Positions 47,785-58,574 of a stretch of DNA of 64,000 nucleotides are shown one piece after another. The notes under the pieces were generated by a model that searched no databases, was not told the origin of the DNA, and was given only the letters and a program-made list of their open reading frames with translations. Position 1 is the stretch's first letter. Each line of letters starts with the position of its first letter. Position numbers and translations under genes: made by a program. The stretch comes from Paraspadella gotoi (taxonomy: Eukaryota; Chaetognatha), in the NCBI GenBank assembly GCA_051294375.1, contig CM119269.1:981645-1045644 (forward strand), written 5' to 3'.

Positions 47785-47868
47785 TGGAGTGAACGTTTCG
47801 AAACTATACTCGGTCTGATCAGGTTCATCTCACGTTCACAATTTCTCTCTAATCGGTCAAACTGGCCG

Positions 47869-48002
47869 AAAATTCACAGGAGATTCACCAAATCTATGGA
47901 TTTTGTGGCTTCAAATTCACAGGAGATTCACCAAATCTATGGATTTTGTGGCTTCAAATTCACAGGAGATTCACCAAATCTATGGATTTTGTGGCTTCAA
48001 AA
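47869..48002. repeat. 43-bp tandem repeat, three near-identical units
   Basis: Units begin aaattcacaggagattcacc and end tggattttgtggcttc. The 43-bp period is not a multiple of three, so all frames shift between units and it is unlikely to be coding. Confidence 0.85.
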
Positions 48003-48065
48003 GCAGACATCGTGGACACACGCTCCAAAAATTGAGTTTTATGATTTCTTCGCCATTAAACATAA

Positions 48066-48257
48066 NNNNNNNNNNNNNNNNNNNNNNNNNNNNNNNNNNN
48101 NNNNNNNNNNNNNNNNNNNNNNNNNNNNNNNNNNNNNNNNNNNNNNNNNNNNNNNNNNNNNNNNNNNNNNNNNNNNNNNNNNNNNNNNNNNNNNNNNNNN
48201 NNNNNNNNNNNNNNNNNNNNNNNNNNNNNNNNNNNNNNNNNNNNNNNNNNNNNNNNN
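48066..48257. other. Assembly gap, 192 N, followed by (TCG)n
   Basis: About 11 TCG units follow at 48258-48292. Confidence 0.95.
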
Positions 48258-48297
<40 letters not shown>

Positions 48298-48491
48298 GTC
48301 GGGCGTCAATAAAGAAAGGAAGACGAAAAAAGGAAAGAAAATAAAAGGAAGAAAGGAAAAAAGAAAAATAAGGAAAAGAAAGAAAAAAAAGGAGGAAGGG
48401 AAAGAAAGAAAAAGGAGGAAGGGAAAGAAAGATGCCGATAGGGCTGAGAGTACAACGAGAGATTTATGAGAAAAGCCGCAGAGAAGAGAGA

Positions 48492-48720
48492 NNNNNNNNN
48501 NNNNNNNNNNNNNNNNNNNNNNNNNNNNNNNNNNNNNNNNNNNNNNNNNNNNNNNNNNNNNNNNNNNNNNNNNNNNNNNNNNNNNNNNNNNNNNNNNNNN
48601 NNNNNNNNNNNNNNNNNNNNNNNNNNNNNNNNNNNNNNNNNNNNNNNNNNNNNNNNNNNNNNNNNNNNNNNNNNNNNNNNNNNNNNNNNNNNNNNNNNNN
48701 NNNNNNNNNNNNNNNNNNNN
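48492..48720. other. Assembly gap, 229 N
   Basis: Preceded by purine-rich DNA (48305-48490). The plus strand right after it reads aatctcag/gtacgt, a donor-like sequence. No exon can be confirmed because it would lie in the gap. Confidence 0.9.
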
Positions 48721-48950
48721 AATCTCAGGTACGTCAAAAGAAAAGGAAAAGCCAAGTGGCAGTCGGAAAAGCACAGACCTCTAACATCCGCTTTTGTTTT
48801 CGTTAAAAGGTCAGAAAAAGTATAAAAAAGAATAAAACAAAAGGAACAATCGAAAAAAGAAAGGATAGGAACAAGTGGCCAACGATGGCCGGTTGTCCAC
48901 CGAGGCGCGCGATTGATGGCGTCGCGGCCTCGATTTCGCACGGATCGAAT

Positions 48951-48952
48951 GG

Positions 48953-48983
<31 letters not shown>

Positions 48984-48985
48984 AG

Positions 48986-49029
<44 letters not shown>

Positions 49030-49081
49030 AGAGAAAGAGAGAGAGAGAGAGAGGAAGAGAGAGAGAGAGAGAGGAGAAAGA

Positions 49082-49132
<51 letters not shown>

Positions 49133-49135
49133 AGG
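48951..49135. repeat. Interrupted (GA)n array
   Basis: GA dinucleotides with periodic GAA interruptions, ending in a short G run. Confidence 0.9.
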
Positions 49136-49289
49136 GGGGGAAAGGAAATCGAAATTGTCCCGCATAAAAACTTTTCCTCCAGAATCGATGGAAGATAGTT
49201 AAGGACGAACGGGCTTTTATTCTCCGGAGAGAAGATGGAGGGAAGTGGGTGGGGACCAAGGAACATGGGGGGGGGAAAGGGATAGAGAT

Positions 49290-49665
49290 GAAAAAGAAAT
49301 TAGAAACGGAGATGGGAGGAGATGGTGAGCGGGATGGGAGGAGATGGTGAGCAGAGATGGGAGGAGATGGTGACTGGGGATGGGAGGAGATGCCGAGCGG
49401 AATGGGAGGAGATGGTGCAGTGGGATGGGAGAAGATGGTGAGCGGGGATGGGAGGAGATGGTGGGCGGAGATGGGAGGAGAATGGTGAGCGGGGGATGGG
49501 AGGAGATAGCGAGGCGAAAGATGGAGTAGATGCTGAGCGGAGATGGAAGGAGATGGTGAGAGGGGATGGGAGGGAGATGGTGCAGCGGGGATGTAGGAGA
49601 TGGTGAGCGGGGATGGGAGGCAGATGCGGTGAGCGGTGATGGTGGGAGAGCATGGAGGCAGGAGA
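49290..49665. repeat. 22-bp G-rich minisatellite
   Basis: About 16-18 units of the type gatgggaggagatggtgagc plus gg. One strand is strongly G-rich. The minus-strand 265-301 codon frames over it are Pro/Ser/His repeats, not a gene. Confidence 0.85.
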
Positions 49666-49765
49666 GGATGGTAGAAGTAACGAGATGGAGGACAGTGATC
49701 GGTGATGAAATTGACAGAATGGAAGACAGAGAAGGAGATGAGGATGAGATGAAAATGAGAAGCTG

Positions 49766-49830
49766 AGATAAGAATGAGATGAGATGAGATGAGATGAGAT
49801 GAGATTGAGATGAGATGAGATGAGAAGCTG
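49766..49830. repeat. (GATGA)n pentanucleotide tract
   Basis: gatgagatgagatgag units with a few interruptions. Confidence 0.8.
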
Positions 49831-49989
49831 AGATGGAAACGAGATAACGATGCGATGGCAAAAGAATGGAAATGGGAAAAAGAAAGCGATAACGAAGATC
49901 ACGAAATGTGAGATTTCGGAAAAGAAAAAAAAAGAAAGTAAAGAAAGAACGAGAAAAAATCTTAAAAGCAATAGGAATCGAGCTGCTTG

Positions 49990-50250
49990 TTGATGATAAC
50001 CAAATATTTGATGCGATGAATAACCAAATATTTGATGCGATGATAAACCAAATATTGATGCGATGAATAACCGAAGGATTGATGCGATGAATACCAAAAT
50101 GAATGGATCGGATTATATTCAATTCATTGATGCCGTATGATGAATCAATTCATTGATGCGATGATGAGTCCTTCAATTGATGATGATAATCATTATTGAT
50201 GCGATGATAGTCATTCATTGATGCGATGCTAGTCATTCATTGAACGTGAT
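49990..50250. repeat. Minisatellite (AACCAAATATTTGATGCGATG and ATTCATTGATGCGATG units)
   Basis: About ten units of 20-30 bp sharing TTGATGCGATGA. The left half carries accaaatatt, the right half attcattg. Confidence 0.75.
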
Positions 50251-50339
50251 GAGTTAATTAGAGAGAGAGAAAGAAGAGAGAGAGAGAGAGAGAGAGAGAG
50301 GAAGTTTATTGAGAGAGAAATATAGAGAGAATAATAAAT

Positions 50340-51030
50340 AATAATAAAAGTTTTTAGAAGGAAAAAAATAAAAATCTGGAAATAAAATTGGAGATTTTAT
50401 TAAGAAAAAAGTGGCGTGATAAAAATAAAATTGTTTTATTAGAGTTGGATTAACATCAAATTAACTTCTATTTTTTCAATTGGAATAAGACCTGAAGTCT
50501 TTTGTTCATCTAGTTTAAAATGAGGTTGAAAACCTTTTTTTTGCATATTATGAAATGAATGAGATTGATATTGAATGGTATGAATGAAAACTCTCGCGCT
50601 ATAGCAGCTAAACTATTTTCAATAATAACGGTCAAAAAATTATAATCTCTATTAACAAAATATATAGTTGACAATAATCAGTTAACGACTATAAATATTT
50701 TGACTTCCAATATTTTTTTACTATTAAAATAATTTTATTTCCTCATCTTAAAATTTTAATCTTGATGAAATTTTAGATTGTTACATTTTTATATATATAT
50801 TATTTATTAATAAAAAAAAAATATTATTTATATTAACCGCCGCAATTCCCGGATATATAGGCAGGTATCGCAACCTGTCCCACAAGTTGATGTACAATGT
50901 GACATTGCCTGTATTATAAGTTTTTCTTCCCTTTTTCTAAAATGAATTCACGAAAATCTCGGATGTAAATTTGGGATTTTGTATTGAGAAAAAAAATAAA
51001 TGGCGATAATAAAAGTTTTTAGAAGGAAAC
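50340..51030. repeat. AT-rich stretch with a duplicated block
   Basis: The block aataaaagtttttagaagga occurs near 50343 and 51009, and a related gattttattaagaaaaaagt / gattttgtattgagaaaaaa block accompanies each copy. The rest is AT-rich noncoding DNA. Confidence 0.5.
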
Positions 51031-51334
51031 AAATAATAAGAATTTTTCAAAAAACGAACGATCACGCAAGAGATCGTACAGAGAGAGACAGACGCACACA
51101 GAGAGAGACAGAGAGAGACAGAGAGAGACTGAGAGAGACTGAGAAAGACAACGCCTGAAAAAAAAATAGATAATTAAAAAATAAATAAAAGAAAGGCAAA
51201 ATTTACAATTGGAAATTTTTCCAATTTTTTCCAATCATAGGTTGTTAACGATTTTATTTTTATTTGTATTAAAATTAAGATATAGCTTTCATTAAAAAGT
51301 TATTGAGAGTTCCCATTTTTATTACAGATTTAAA

Positions 51335-51439
51335 AAAAAACAAAGTTTTTAATTGTGTTACAACGAATTTAATTAGAGATTAATTAAATAATAATAATTA
51401 GATAAATTCGTTGTAACACAATTAAAAACTTTGTTTTTT
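51335..51439. repeat. Perfect 37-bp inverted repeat (cruciform-forming)
   Basis: Arms 51335-51371 and 51403-51439 are exact reverse complements around a 31-nt AT-rich centre. The core arm sequence includes caaagtttttaattgtg and ttacaacgaattta. This could be a MITE or fold-back element remnant. Confidence 0.85.
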
Positions 51440-51504
51440 CTCTAAATCATAACAACAACGAAAACGAAAGGTTTATCGCATCAGATTTAAAAAAAAAATT
51501 TTGA

Positions 51505-51650
51505 ATTTCATCTTCAATATTATATACTGCAATATGTAAATTAGATTAAAGCATTTCTATATACTAATTTGGATATTATAATGAGTACTATAATCTCATT
51601 TGCATATTGCAGTAAATCATAATGAAGTGGAAATTCAAACAAAAAATACT
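51505..51650. repeat. Imperfect inverted repeat, arms about 50 bp
   Basis: The left arm (about 51505-51558) and right arm (about 51590-51645) pair with scattered mismatches. Both contain actgcaatatg and ttgaatttc on opposite strands. It lies 65 bp from the perfect palindrome. Confidence 0.6.
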
Positions 51651-52394
51651 TAAATCCAGATGTAATAAGAAAATATCAGAGCTATTTCAAGATGAGAAGC
51701 CATATCTAAATTTTTAACTTACTATGATCGCACACTTTTATAAAACTTTATCATAATTCATAATAATTTTTATTTAAAAAAAAAGGTAAGTCACAGCCAA
51801 ACCTATAAAAGCGTAGTAGTTTTTATATAAAAACAGCGTGACGGACGACGACGACGACGACGACGACGTCACAAAGAAGCTGACCCGAATCAATATCGAG
51901 CCTGAACCGGCTTCGCCGGTCATGGCTCGATAAAAAAGAAGAAAGAGAAGAAAGAATAAAGAGAAGAAAGAAGAAAGAGGAATCCAAAAGTCAACTTTGA
52001 AACGAAACAAAAGACTATAAATTGAGCAGAAAAAGTCGCTTCGAACAGAAGTTCTTAATTAAGGCATTGGTTTTATTTTATTATTTTATTTTATTAACAT
52101 CGTCAAATATCACAAAACTGTTGAATTGAAACTAAATATATAATATAACACGGAGGCTTATAAAAAAGTGATTAATGAAAATAAATAGAAATAACAAAGA
52201 AGATATAAAATGTTACTAATTTGAAAACTAATATGAAAAGAGAGAAGAGGAAAAAAAAAGGGCAACTGGTAATTTTGCCGGTTAATGGACTGGCGAGGGG
52301 CAAAAAAAAAAAAAATAAAGAAGAGGCCGCGTGATAGAGATAAGTAAATCGGAGAAAGAACGATTCTATTTTTAGCCTTTGCTGGAGAGAAGAG

Positions 52395-52431
<37 letters not shown>

Positions 52432-52465
52432 AATTGGAACCATATGGTCGAGAAGGGAGCCTTAC

Positions 52466-52555
52466 CGATGAACCACATGATTTGTGGTTTTTCGTTCCGA
52501 CTGCTCGAACGAACGATGCACGTGAACGAGGCCGGCCTCTCCTCCACCAATTTCC
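52466..52555 (-). CDS. Ig-domain exon, first half (B and C strands)
   Basis: The exon is 90 nt, phase 1 to 1, with a gtccgtag acceptor and a strong ATCG/GTAAGG donor. It encodes 'KLVEERPASFTCIVRSS' then 'RNEKPQIMWFIG'. The B-strand Cys and C-strand Trp are 15 residues apart, as in I-set and V-set Ig folds. The preceding exon (53506-53642) ends in phase 1, so the two join in frame with a glycine at the junction. This is an extracellular Ig domain of a surface protein. The second half, with its D-x-G-x-Y-x-C, is not found downstream before the repeat-rich region. Confidence 0.75.
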
Positions 52556-52584
52556 CTACGGACGAATGGAAAGGATTTCGTGCG

Positions 52585-52875
52585 TTTTTAGTTGCGCCGC
52601 GAGTACTCGCGAAGCATTTTTATAAGTCACTTTTCGGTCGGTCTGTCGGTCGGTCGGTCCGTCAGTCTGTCCCACTTTGGTTAAAAATGCCTATAATTCG
52701 CTTATAGTTTGCTCATTTGTTAAGAAAGGAAAAACCTCAAATCTAGGTGACTACTAGCGCCGCCTTCAGGAAATCCTAAAACTATAAAGAATGAAAGACA
52801 AGTTTCCAATGCATGTCATAAATACATGTGAAAAGAAAGTCACTGCGGCGCGACACATTAGAATTACCGTTCTTT
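52585..52875. mobile_element. MITE-like element, copy 1
   Basis: Shares its whole length with 55351-55738 in the same orientation, including tttttagttgc at the start, a cggtcggtctgt block, gcgccgccttcaggaaatcc in the middle, and cactgcggcgc near the end. The two ends form imperfect terminal inverted repeats of about 12 bp (TTGCGCCGC against GCGGCGC). No coding capacity. It ends about 30 bp from the splice acceptor of the 52466-52555 exon. Confidence 0.6.
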
Positions 52876-53229
52876 TTTTAAGAAAAAAAAACAAAAAAAA
52901 CAGACACTCCCATTTTGTAAAAAAGAAAACAAAACGAAAACTAAGAAGGCCAACGAGATCCGCGCGCGCGCAGGCCGCCCAAGTCTGGATCATGAGTCGC
53001 AGATTCGCAAAATCGGGAGATTAATTAATTAATCGCTCGACATTTGCGACGCACAAGTAGTCGACTTCGTTAAAACGAGACGATTTTTTTAATTAAGAAA
53101 GATTTCTGGGTCGCGTAATTAAGATATCGTTCGAAAATGCGCCAGTAACAATAATTGCAAATTAAACTTTCTTATTGTAAATATATGTCAATACTACATA
53201 TGAAATTGGTTTAAGCAAAAGTTTTCTCC

Positions 53230-53325
53230 AAACTAAGGACCTAATACCTGATACATAATACCTAATACCCAATACATACTACCTAATACCCAATACATAA
53301 TACCTAATACCTCTTACAAGAAAAT
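53230..53325. repeat. Minisatellite (CCTAATACCCAATACATA)
   Basis: About five imperfect units of taatacctaatacccaatac type. Confidence 0.75.
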
Positions 53326-53505
53326 AATACTGCAAAACCCTGAAAGTTCTTAATGAAATTTCCTTTTCATTACTACCTGTAGTATTTGTTCCTTATCAAT
53401 AAGGTTATATGATACATAAATGTTTTGATCGGATAAAAGACCACTCGGCCGTTAGCAATATTTAAGTCTATAAATGATTAATCAAGCAACGAATCTTCAA
53501 ATCAC

Positions 53506-53642
53506 CTGAAAACACGCAAAGCGGCTTCGAGACCACAATGAGAGTCACCATCATGATGTTGCCGCATTTGTAGGAGCCACCGTCTTCCATCTGCACGGAG
53601 ATGATGACCATGCGGTATTGGTCTTTACCTTCTTTGGAGAAC
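53506..53642 (-). CDS. Ig-domain exon, second half (E and F strands)
   Basis: The acceptor is ctctctttcccag and the donor TCAG/GTGATT. It encodes 'FSKEGKDQYRMVIISVQ', then 'MEDGGSYKCGN', the D-x-G-x-Y-x-C signature of the Ig F strand, followed by 'MMVTLIVVSKPLCVFSG', the G strand and linker. It ends in phase 1 and continues into the 52466-52555 exon. The upstream border falls at 53642 or 53643, as one base is unclear. The family is a cell-surface Ig-superfamily protein. Partner and function are unknown. Confidence 0.8.
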
Positions 53643-53686
53643 CTGGGAAAGAGAGAAATGCCGATTGAATGTGAGGTCGACGGAGC

Positions 53687-53689
<3 letters not shown>

Positions 53690-53755
<66 letters not shown>

Positions 53756-53760
53756 AGAAT
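53690..53760. repeat. (GA)n microsatellite next to Ig exon
   Basis: Interrupted GA array in the intron just upstream (minus-strand sense) of the Ig exon. A CT array follows at 53910-53981. Confidence 0.9.
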
Positions 53761-53942
53761 AAGAAGATCGAGAGAAGGAAGAAAAAACAAAGATATTTCT
53801 CAAGATCTTTCCTTTTCGTTGAATGTTTTGAGCAGAGATCATATTTGCTATTTTCCTATTTCCTACTTTTCGCTCTCCACGATTTTCCCCTCTATGTTCC
53901 GTGACCAATCTCTCTCTCTCTCTTCGTCTCTCTCTCTCTCTC

Positions 53943-53984
<42 letters not shown>

Positions 53985-54470
53985 CTCCTTTATCACTAAC
54001 TTTAGTCGCATTGCTTTTATTTCTTTGCAACGTTCATGCCCCCCCAGAGCACTTTGGCCAATTCCCCAACTGATCTCTCTCGTTTTCACTTATTTTTTTT
54101 CTTTCCTCATTCGTCGAGAATTTTATTTTTTAGTGGGGTTTTTTAAAAGCTTTTTGATTGTTATACTTTTTCGTTATGTATTTTTTGCTATAAGATTTTC
54201 CCCGTTTTTCTGAGGAAAAGTGAGACCTCGCCCTGTATATTTCTTCGCTCGCTCTCGGTGAAAGATCTTTTCACCGACCAACTTTAGTATTTGACCACTG
54301 GTCATTGGTCAATGACGAGTCTTTTTTAGTTTTTTTCGATAATTCACATCAGATAATAAAACTTTGAAATCTTCATCGCTACTTTTCATTCACGAAATTT
54401 CAATGAGATTCAACTAAATATTCAGACAAAATCTGTGTTAAGCTTGCAAGGAACGGACGACGCTGCAAAC

Positions 54471-54579
<109 letters not shown>

Positions 54580-54807
54580 CAACCCTGCCGAAAGTCGCGC
54601 GATCTTGGGAATTTTTCACAAACGCCGTCTGGTGAGGAAAAACGTTACGTGGCGGAAATCAAAGTCGCTTCGCCGGTTATGAGCCTCGTAAAGTTCCGAG
54701 TTCTTATTTGCATGTTGATGAGAGAAATGAATCAGCGCCGGTGCCGGGACGGGGCTGCGGCGCCGGTGCCGGGCCGGAGACGACGCCGGGCCGTGACTGC
54801 GGCGCCC

Positions 54808-54817
54808 NNNNNNNNNN
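54808..54817. other. Assembly gap, 10 N
   Basis: Lies in a GC-rich GGCGCCGG-type tandem stretch (54725-54830), which probably stopped the reads. Confidence 0.95.
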
Positions 54818-55082
54818 CGGAGGCAAAAATCGTCAACCGACGACTCGTTCGTCGTGGCGAAACGATTCAAGTTTTCTCAGTTCGAAGGGAAAAGTTTCGG
54901 GTTCGATTCTTTCCTCGCGACTCACAACTCACGAAAAGACGATCAATTCGAAAAACGCGGAACATCTGCCGACAACAACAACAACAAAAAACGACAACCA
55001 TTAAAAATGACGACAACGACGACGATAACTGAGTAATTTTCCCGCGAAAAGTTTCTTCCCTTTCGTCAGAAGAAGGGAATCG

Positions 55083-55125
55083 CGGGGCGGCGGGGCGGCG
55101 GGGCGGCGATGGCGGGCGAGGGGAT
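55083..55125 (+). promoter_or_regulatory. G-quadruplex-prone GGGGCGGC repeat
   Basis: Three GGGGCGGC units in tandem followed by GGCGGGCGAGGGG, giving at least five G-runs of three or more with loops of four or more bases. On the plus strand this meets the usual G-quadruplex pattern. The region is locally CpG-rich within AT-rich flanks. Confidence 0.5.
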
Positions 55126-55350
55126 GAAAGGGAAGAGAAAAAAGCCTTTTACCCCCGGAGAGAAAACTCGCGTTGAAATGAGGAAGCGGGCTGGAGAGAG
55201 TTTATTGGGGTGTGGAAGGGGCTGGAGAGTTTAAAGGGGGTATGGAGGAGGGATGGTGAGGCGCGGCGAAGTTTTTAATATTTCTCTTCTAGATGATGTT
55301 CCAGTCGCTTCGCTTCCCTTTCTCGCCTTTAGAAAATTTCCTACTTTTTA

Positions 55351-55738
55351 TTTTTAGTTGCACCGCGAGTAGTCGCGGAGCAACTCTATAAGTCACTTTT
55401 CGGTCGGTCTGTTGGTCGGTAAGTCTGTCGGTCCGTAGGTTTGTCCTACTTACGTTAATACGTATATAATTTCCCTATAGTTGGTTGCTCTTTTGTTAAG
55501 ACAAAAAAAATTTAAATCTAAATCTAAATCTAAGCGACTGCAAGCGCCGCCTTCAGGAAATCCTAAAACTAAAATAGAATTTTTATTCAGGGCATGTCAT
55601 AAATACACCGGCTAAGAAAGTTATTGTAGTCATGTAGTCATGTTATGTCACGTCTGTTACGTCATGTCATGTTATGTAACGAGAAATACACGAAATAAGG
55701 CAGTCACTGCGGCGCAGCACATTTGAATTACCGTTCTT
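55351..55738. mobile_element. MITE-like element, copy 2
   Basis: Second copy in direct orientation, longer by roughly 70 bp because of an inserted tcatgttatgtcacg-rich piece at about 55620-55690. The same terminal blocks are kept. The start is ttgcaccgcgag, one base different from copy 1. Confidence 0.6.
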
Positions 55739-55739
55739 G

Positions 55740-56638
55740 TTTTTTTTACAAAAGAAATAAATGTTTCATGGTTTTTAATCGTCAGAGCGGAAATTCGTGC
55801 GTGAATACGTGTAAAGGGAACTAGGATGGCGCAGGGGGGAAAGAGGGAAAGAGAAACTCAGATAGAAAAAAAAACTTAAGATGGAATAAAAAAAATGAAG
55901 TACTTATTATTAATTATAATCGAGGAAAACATTACGACCTGAATTCTGTACAGACAACTGTGAACATGAGGTTTCGAAAACCTTTTGATAACTAAAATAT
56001 ATTTTTTTTTTATTTTATGAAATATAAAGAAATAAAGAAAAAGAGAGAAATTCAGTCAGACACAAATGGAAAGTCAAATTGAAAAAAAGCAAAAAAATAG
56101 ATAAGGAAAAATGGAACGAGAGAAAGAAAACGAAAAAAGAAAAGAAAAGAAAGGAAATTTCCCTCGGGATCAGAAGAAGAATACGAAATCAGTCTGTCCG
56201 TCTTCTTCTTAGCTTCGCCCGTCCGTCCGTCCGTCTATATGGATTCTCCAAAGCGTCGGTTTTATGGCGAAAATCCAGCGGAACTCTTTCCTCCCTTTCG
56301 ACCTTCATTTGTCTATTGATGGGTGACCATTACCGTCGCCGCCTCGGCCCACATTTGGTGGAACCGACTTTTTCGGTTTCCGGAAATCTCGGCCGATTTT
56401 CCGGAAACCACAATCGGAAAAAAAAATGGCCGAGATAATTGGTTACTGGGTTTTTATAAAAAAATAATGATTGTAACAGACATAATTTTACTTTAGTTTT
56501 CGCATAGCTTTAGCTTGTTTTTAGATTGTATAGTTAAAGTAAGTAAGCAGAGTTTTGGATTTCCTAGAAATCCTAAAAAGATTATCGTTTCGTTGAAATT
56601 CTCAGTGGAAACGGATCGAAGGAGATTGGAAACTGCAA

Positions 56639-56650
<12 letters not shown>
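55740..56650. other. Noncoding stretch
   Basis: Purine- and A-rich up to 56150, then mixed. A 119-codon plus frame (56079-56438) starts as Lys/Arg runs and shows no known domain. Not called as a gene. Confidence 0.4.
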
Positions 56651-56723
<73 letters not shown>

Positions 56724-56829
56724 CAACTTCCGCGTGCGCGCGTGCGTTAAACGCGTTTTTGCCGGAAGTGAATAAAGAATCTGGCGCGCGTCAGTGAGTT
56801 GAGGAATGCCGTGCGGGACGTGAAGCCGA

Positions 56830-56923
<94 letters not shown>

Positions 56924-56980
56924 AGAGAGAGAAAGAGAGAAGAGATGAGAAGAAAGAGAGAGAGAGAGAGAGAGGAGAAA
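56648..56980. repeat. Two long (GA)n arrays
   Basis: Arrays at 56650-56719 and 56831-56975 separated by about 110 bp of GC-richer sequence with a CpG/TpG run (gcgtgcgcgcgtgcg). Confidence 0.9.
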
Positions 56981-57554
56981 AAGCACTTTGGGCTTTTGAA
57001 AAGTCAAAAGGTAAAAAGAGTTTAACGTCAGATCCAATAAAGGAAGCGAAAAGAGAAGAAGAAAGAAAGGAAAGAATAAAAAGATAAGGATAAGGAAAGA
57101 GAGAGAGAGACAGAGACAGAGAAAGAAGAATTTTAGGTTTGGAATCCCATTCAGTTCAAGTTATTATTACCCTCTAAGTCTAAAATAGCTTCGGTCTTCG
57201 TTTCTCGAAGTAATTAAGCTGTCAGAGATAGTGAACCATCTTCTTTATTCATTCATGAAGAAATCCTATTTACATTATTTTCTGTGTTGAAAATTGTTAA
57301 AAGATGGACCTCCATGGAATGCAATACATCAAATAAAACGTTGCAACGCTTTAGTCATAATAAATACATAATTCATTGATTTAAACTTGGTATTAGTTAT
57401 GGTGATTTTCACTTCTCTTATGGTGATTCCAAGTTCGCATCTTTTCTGAACGCAGAAGTCAGTAAAGGAAATTCAGTCTTCGTTTTATTCCTAAAAATCT
57501 TCGGAGACAAAAAGATTCTTCGATATCGAAAAGCGATTCTAACGTCGACGCTTC

Positions 57555-57672
<118 letters not shown>

Positions 57673-57757
57673 AATCGATTGATGTTAGATGAAGACGACA
57701 TTTTCCGTCGTCGCTTCGAGTCACGTGACCTGAAAGAAAAGGAGAAACTCCGTAACG

Positions 57758-57800
57758 GGTTAATAATTAATAATTAATAATTAATAATTAATAAATAATT
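57758..57800. repeat. (TTAATAA)n / AT-rich tandem tract
   Basis: taataattaataattaataa units. A second short tract, (ACATTTA)n, is at 57860-57905. The 57130-58330 interval otherwise holds no recognised gene. Confidence 0.7.
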
Positions 57801-58339
57801 GTTGCTCGCATCGATGACGGCGTCTCGGTAATTAATAACGACGATTTTATTAAAAACTTTGACATTTAACATTTAACATTAACATTAACATTGACATTTA
57901 ACACAATCGATGCTTTTTTGAATAATTCTTTCGTCGCCTGGAATATGATTAAGTTATGTCTGTTATTGTTAGATAGAAAATATACGCGATTGATAATTTA
58001 AATCACGTCAAGACACTCAAAAATTCAAATTAATCACTTGTAGTATTTTTTTTCCACCCGACTGATTTGGTGTACACCTCGCGTCACACACACAAAAAAA
58101 AGATTTTTAAAAAAATAAATATAATTAATGAAATCATTATAATCACTGAGACCAGCGGAGTACTATAATTTTTCACATTTCTGACATGCATAACTTTCGC
58201 CCAACAACCTTACTTTTATTTCCCCCTCTTTCGAATCGGATTCTCGTGGACTAGAGATAAAGATATCTGGGGGTTTTTCTCTCCTTCAGTACATGACTCA
58301 TCCGCGCTCGCGTTTCAGAGTGGCGTCATTCGAATCCAT

Positions 58340-58480
58340 GTCACGTGACCCCGTTTTTACGTGACCCCGTTTACACGTGACCTCGTCGTCACGTGATCTG
58401 AGAACGAAACAAGAATCCAATCCGACCAATGAGCGTCGTTTTCCCTTAAGAAACAAGAATCCAATCCGACCAATGAGCGG
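58340..58480. promoter_or_regulatory. E-box array at 16-bp spacing plus duplicated CCAAT block
   Basis: CACGTG is at 58342, 58374 and 58390, with a TACGTG variant at 58358, so four sites exactly 16 bp apart. The first is GTCACGTGAC. Directly after it, a 30-bp block (starting gaaacaagaatccaatccga, ending ccaatgagcg) is repeated exactly at 58406-58435 and 58450-58479. Each copy carries two CCAAT-type boxes. The layout resembles a promoter or enhancer module. No transcript start is identified. Confidence 0.45.
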
Positions 58481-58574
58481 ATGGAATAAAAAAGCAAAAC
58501 CCAGAATATGAAGAAGAAAACTGAAGCAAAAGACAACCAAGTATTTGAAGCAGCTGCCGAAAAAAGAAGAAGAA

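Noticed and set aside
48721-48800. Exon ending at a plus-strand AG/GTACGT donor
   Set aside because: Its body would lie inside the 229-N gap, so nothing coding can be shown.
48803-49266. Long minus-strand frames (up to 317 codons) rich in Leu, Ser and Phe
   Set aside because: They are translations of (GA)n/(CT)n and N gaps. The same applies to most frames at 3.3-3.9, 9.7-9.97, 30.5-31.1, 35.4-36.4, 53.5-54.1, 58.9-60.9 and 63.5-64 kb.
49300-50122. 301- and 265-codon minus-strand frames with His-Leu-Leu-Pro-Ser repeats
   Set aside because: They follow the 22-bp minisatellite and change frame from unit to unit. No start, domain or splice context.
49290-50250. CRISPR-like regular repeats
   Set aside because: Units are direct tandem minisatellites without unique spacers, in a eukaryotic setting.
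56079-56438. 119-codon plus-strand frame
   Set aside because: Mostly a purine-run translation at its start, with no domain and no splice sites in register.
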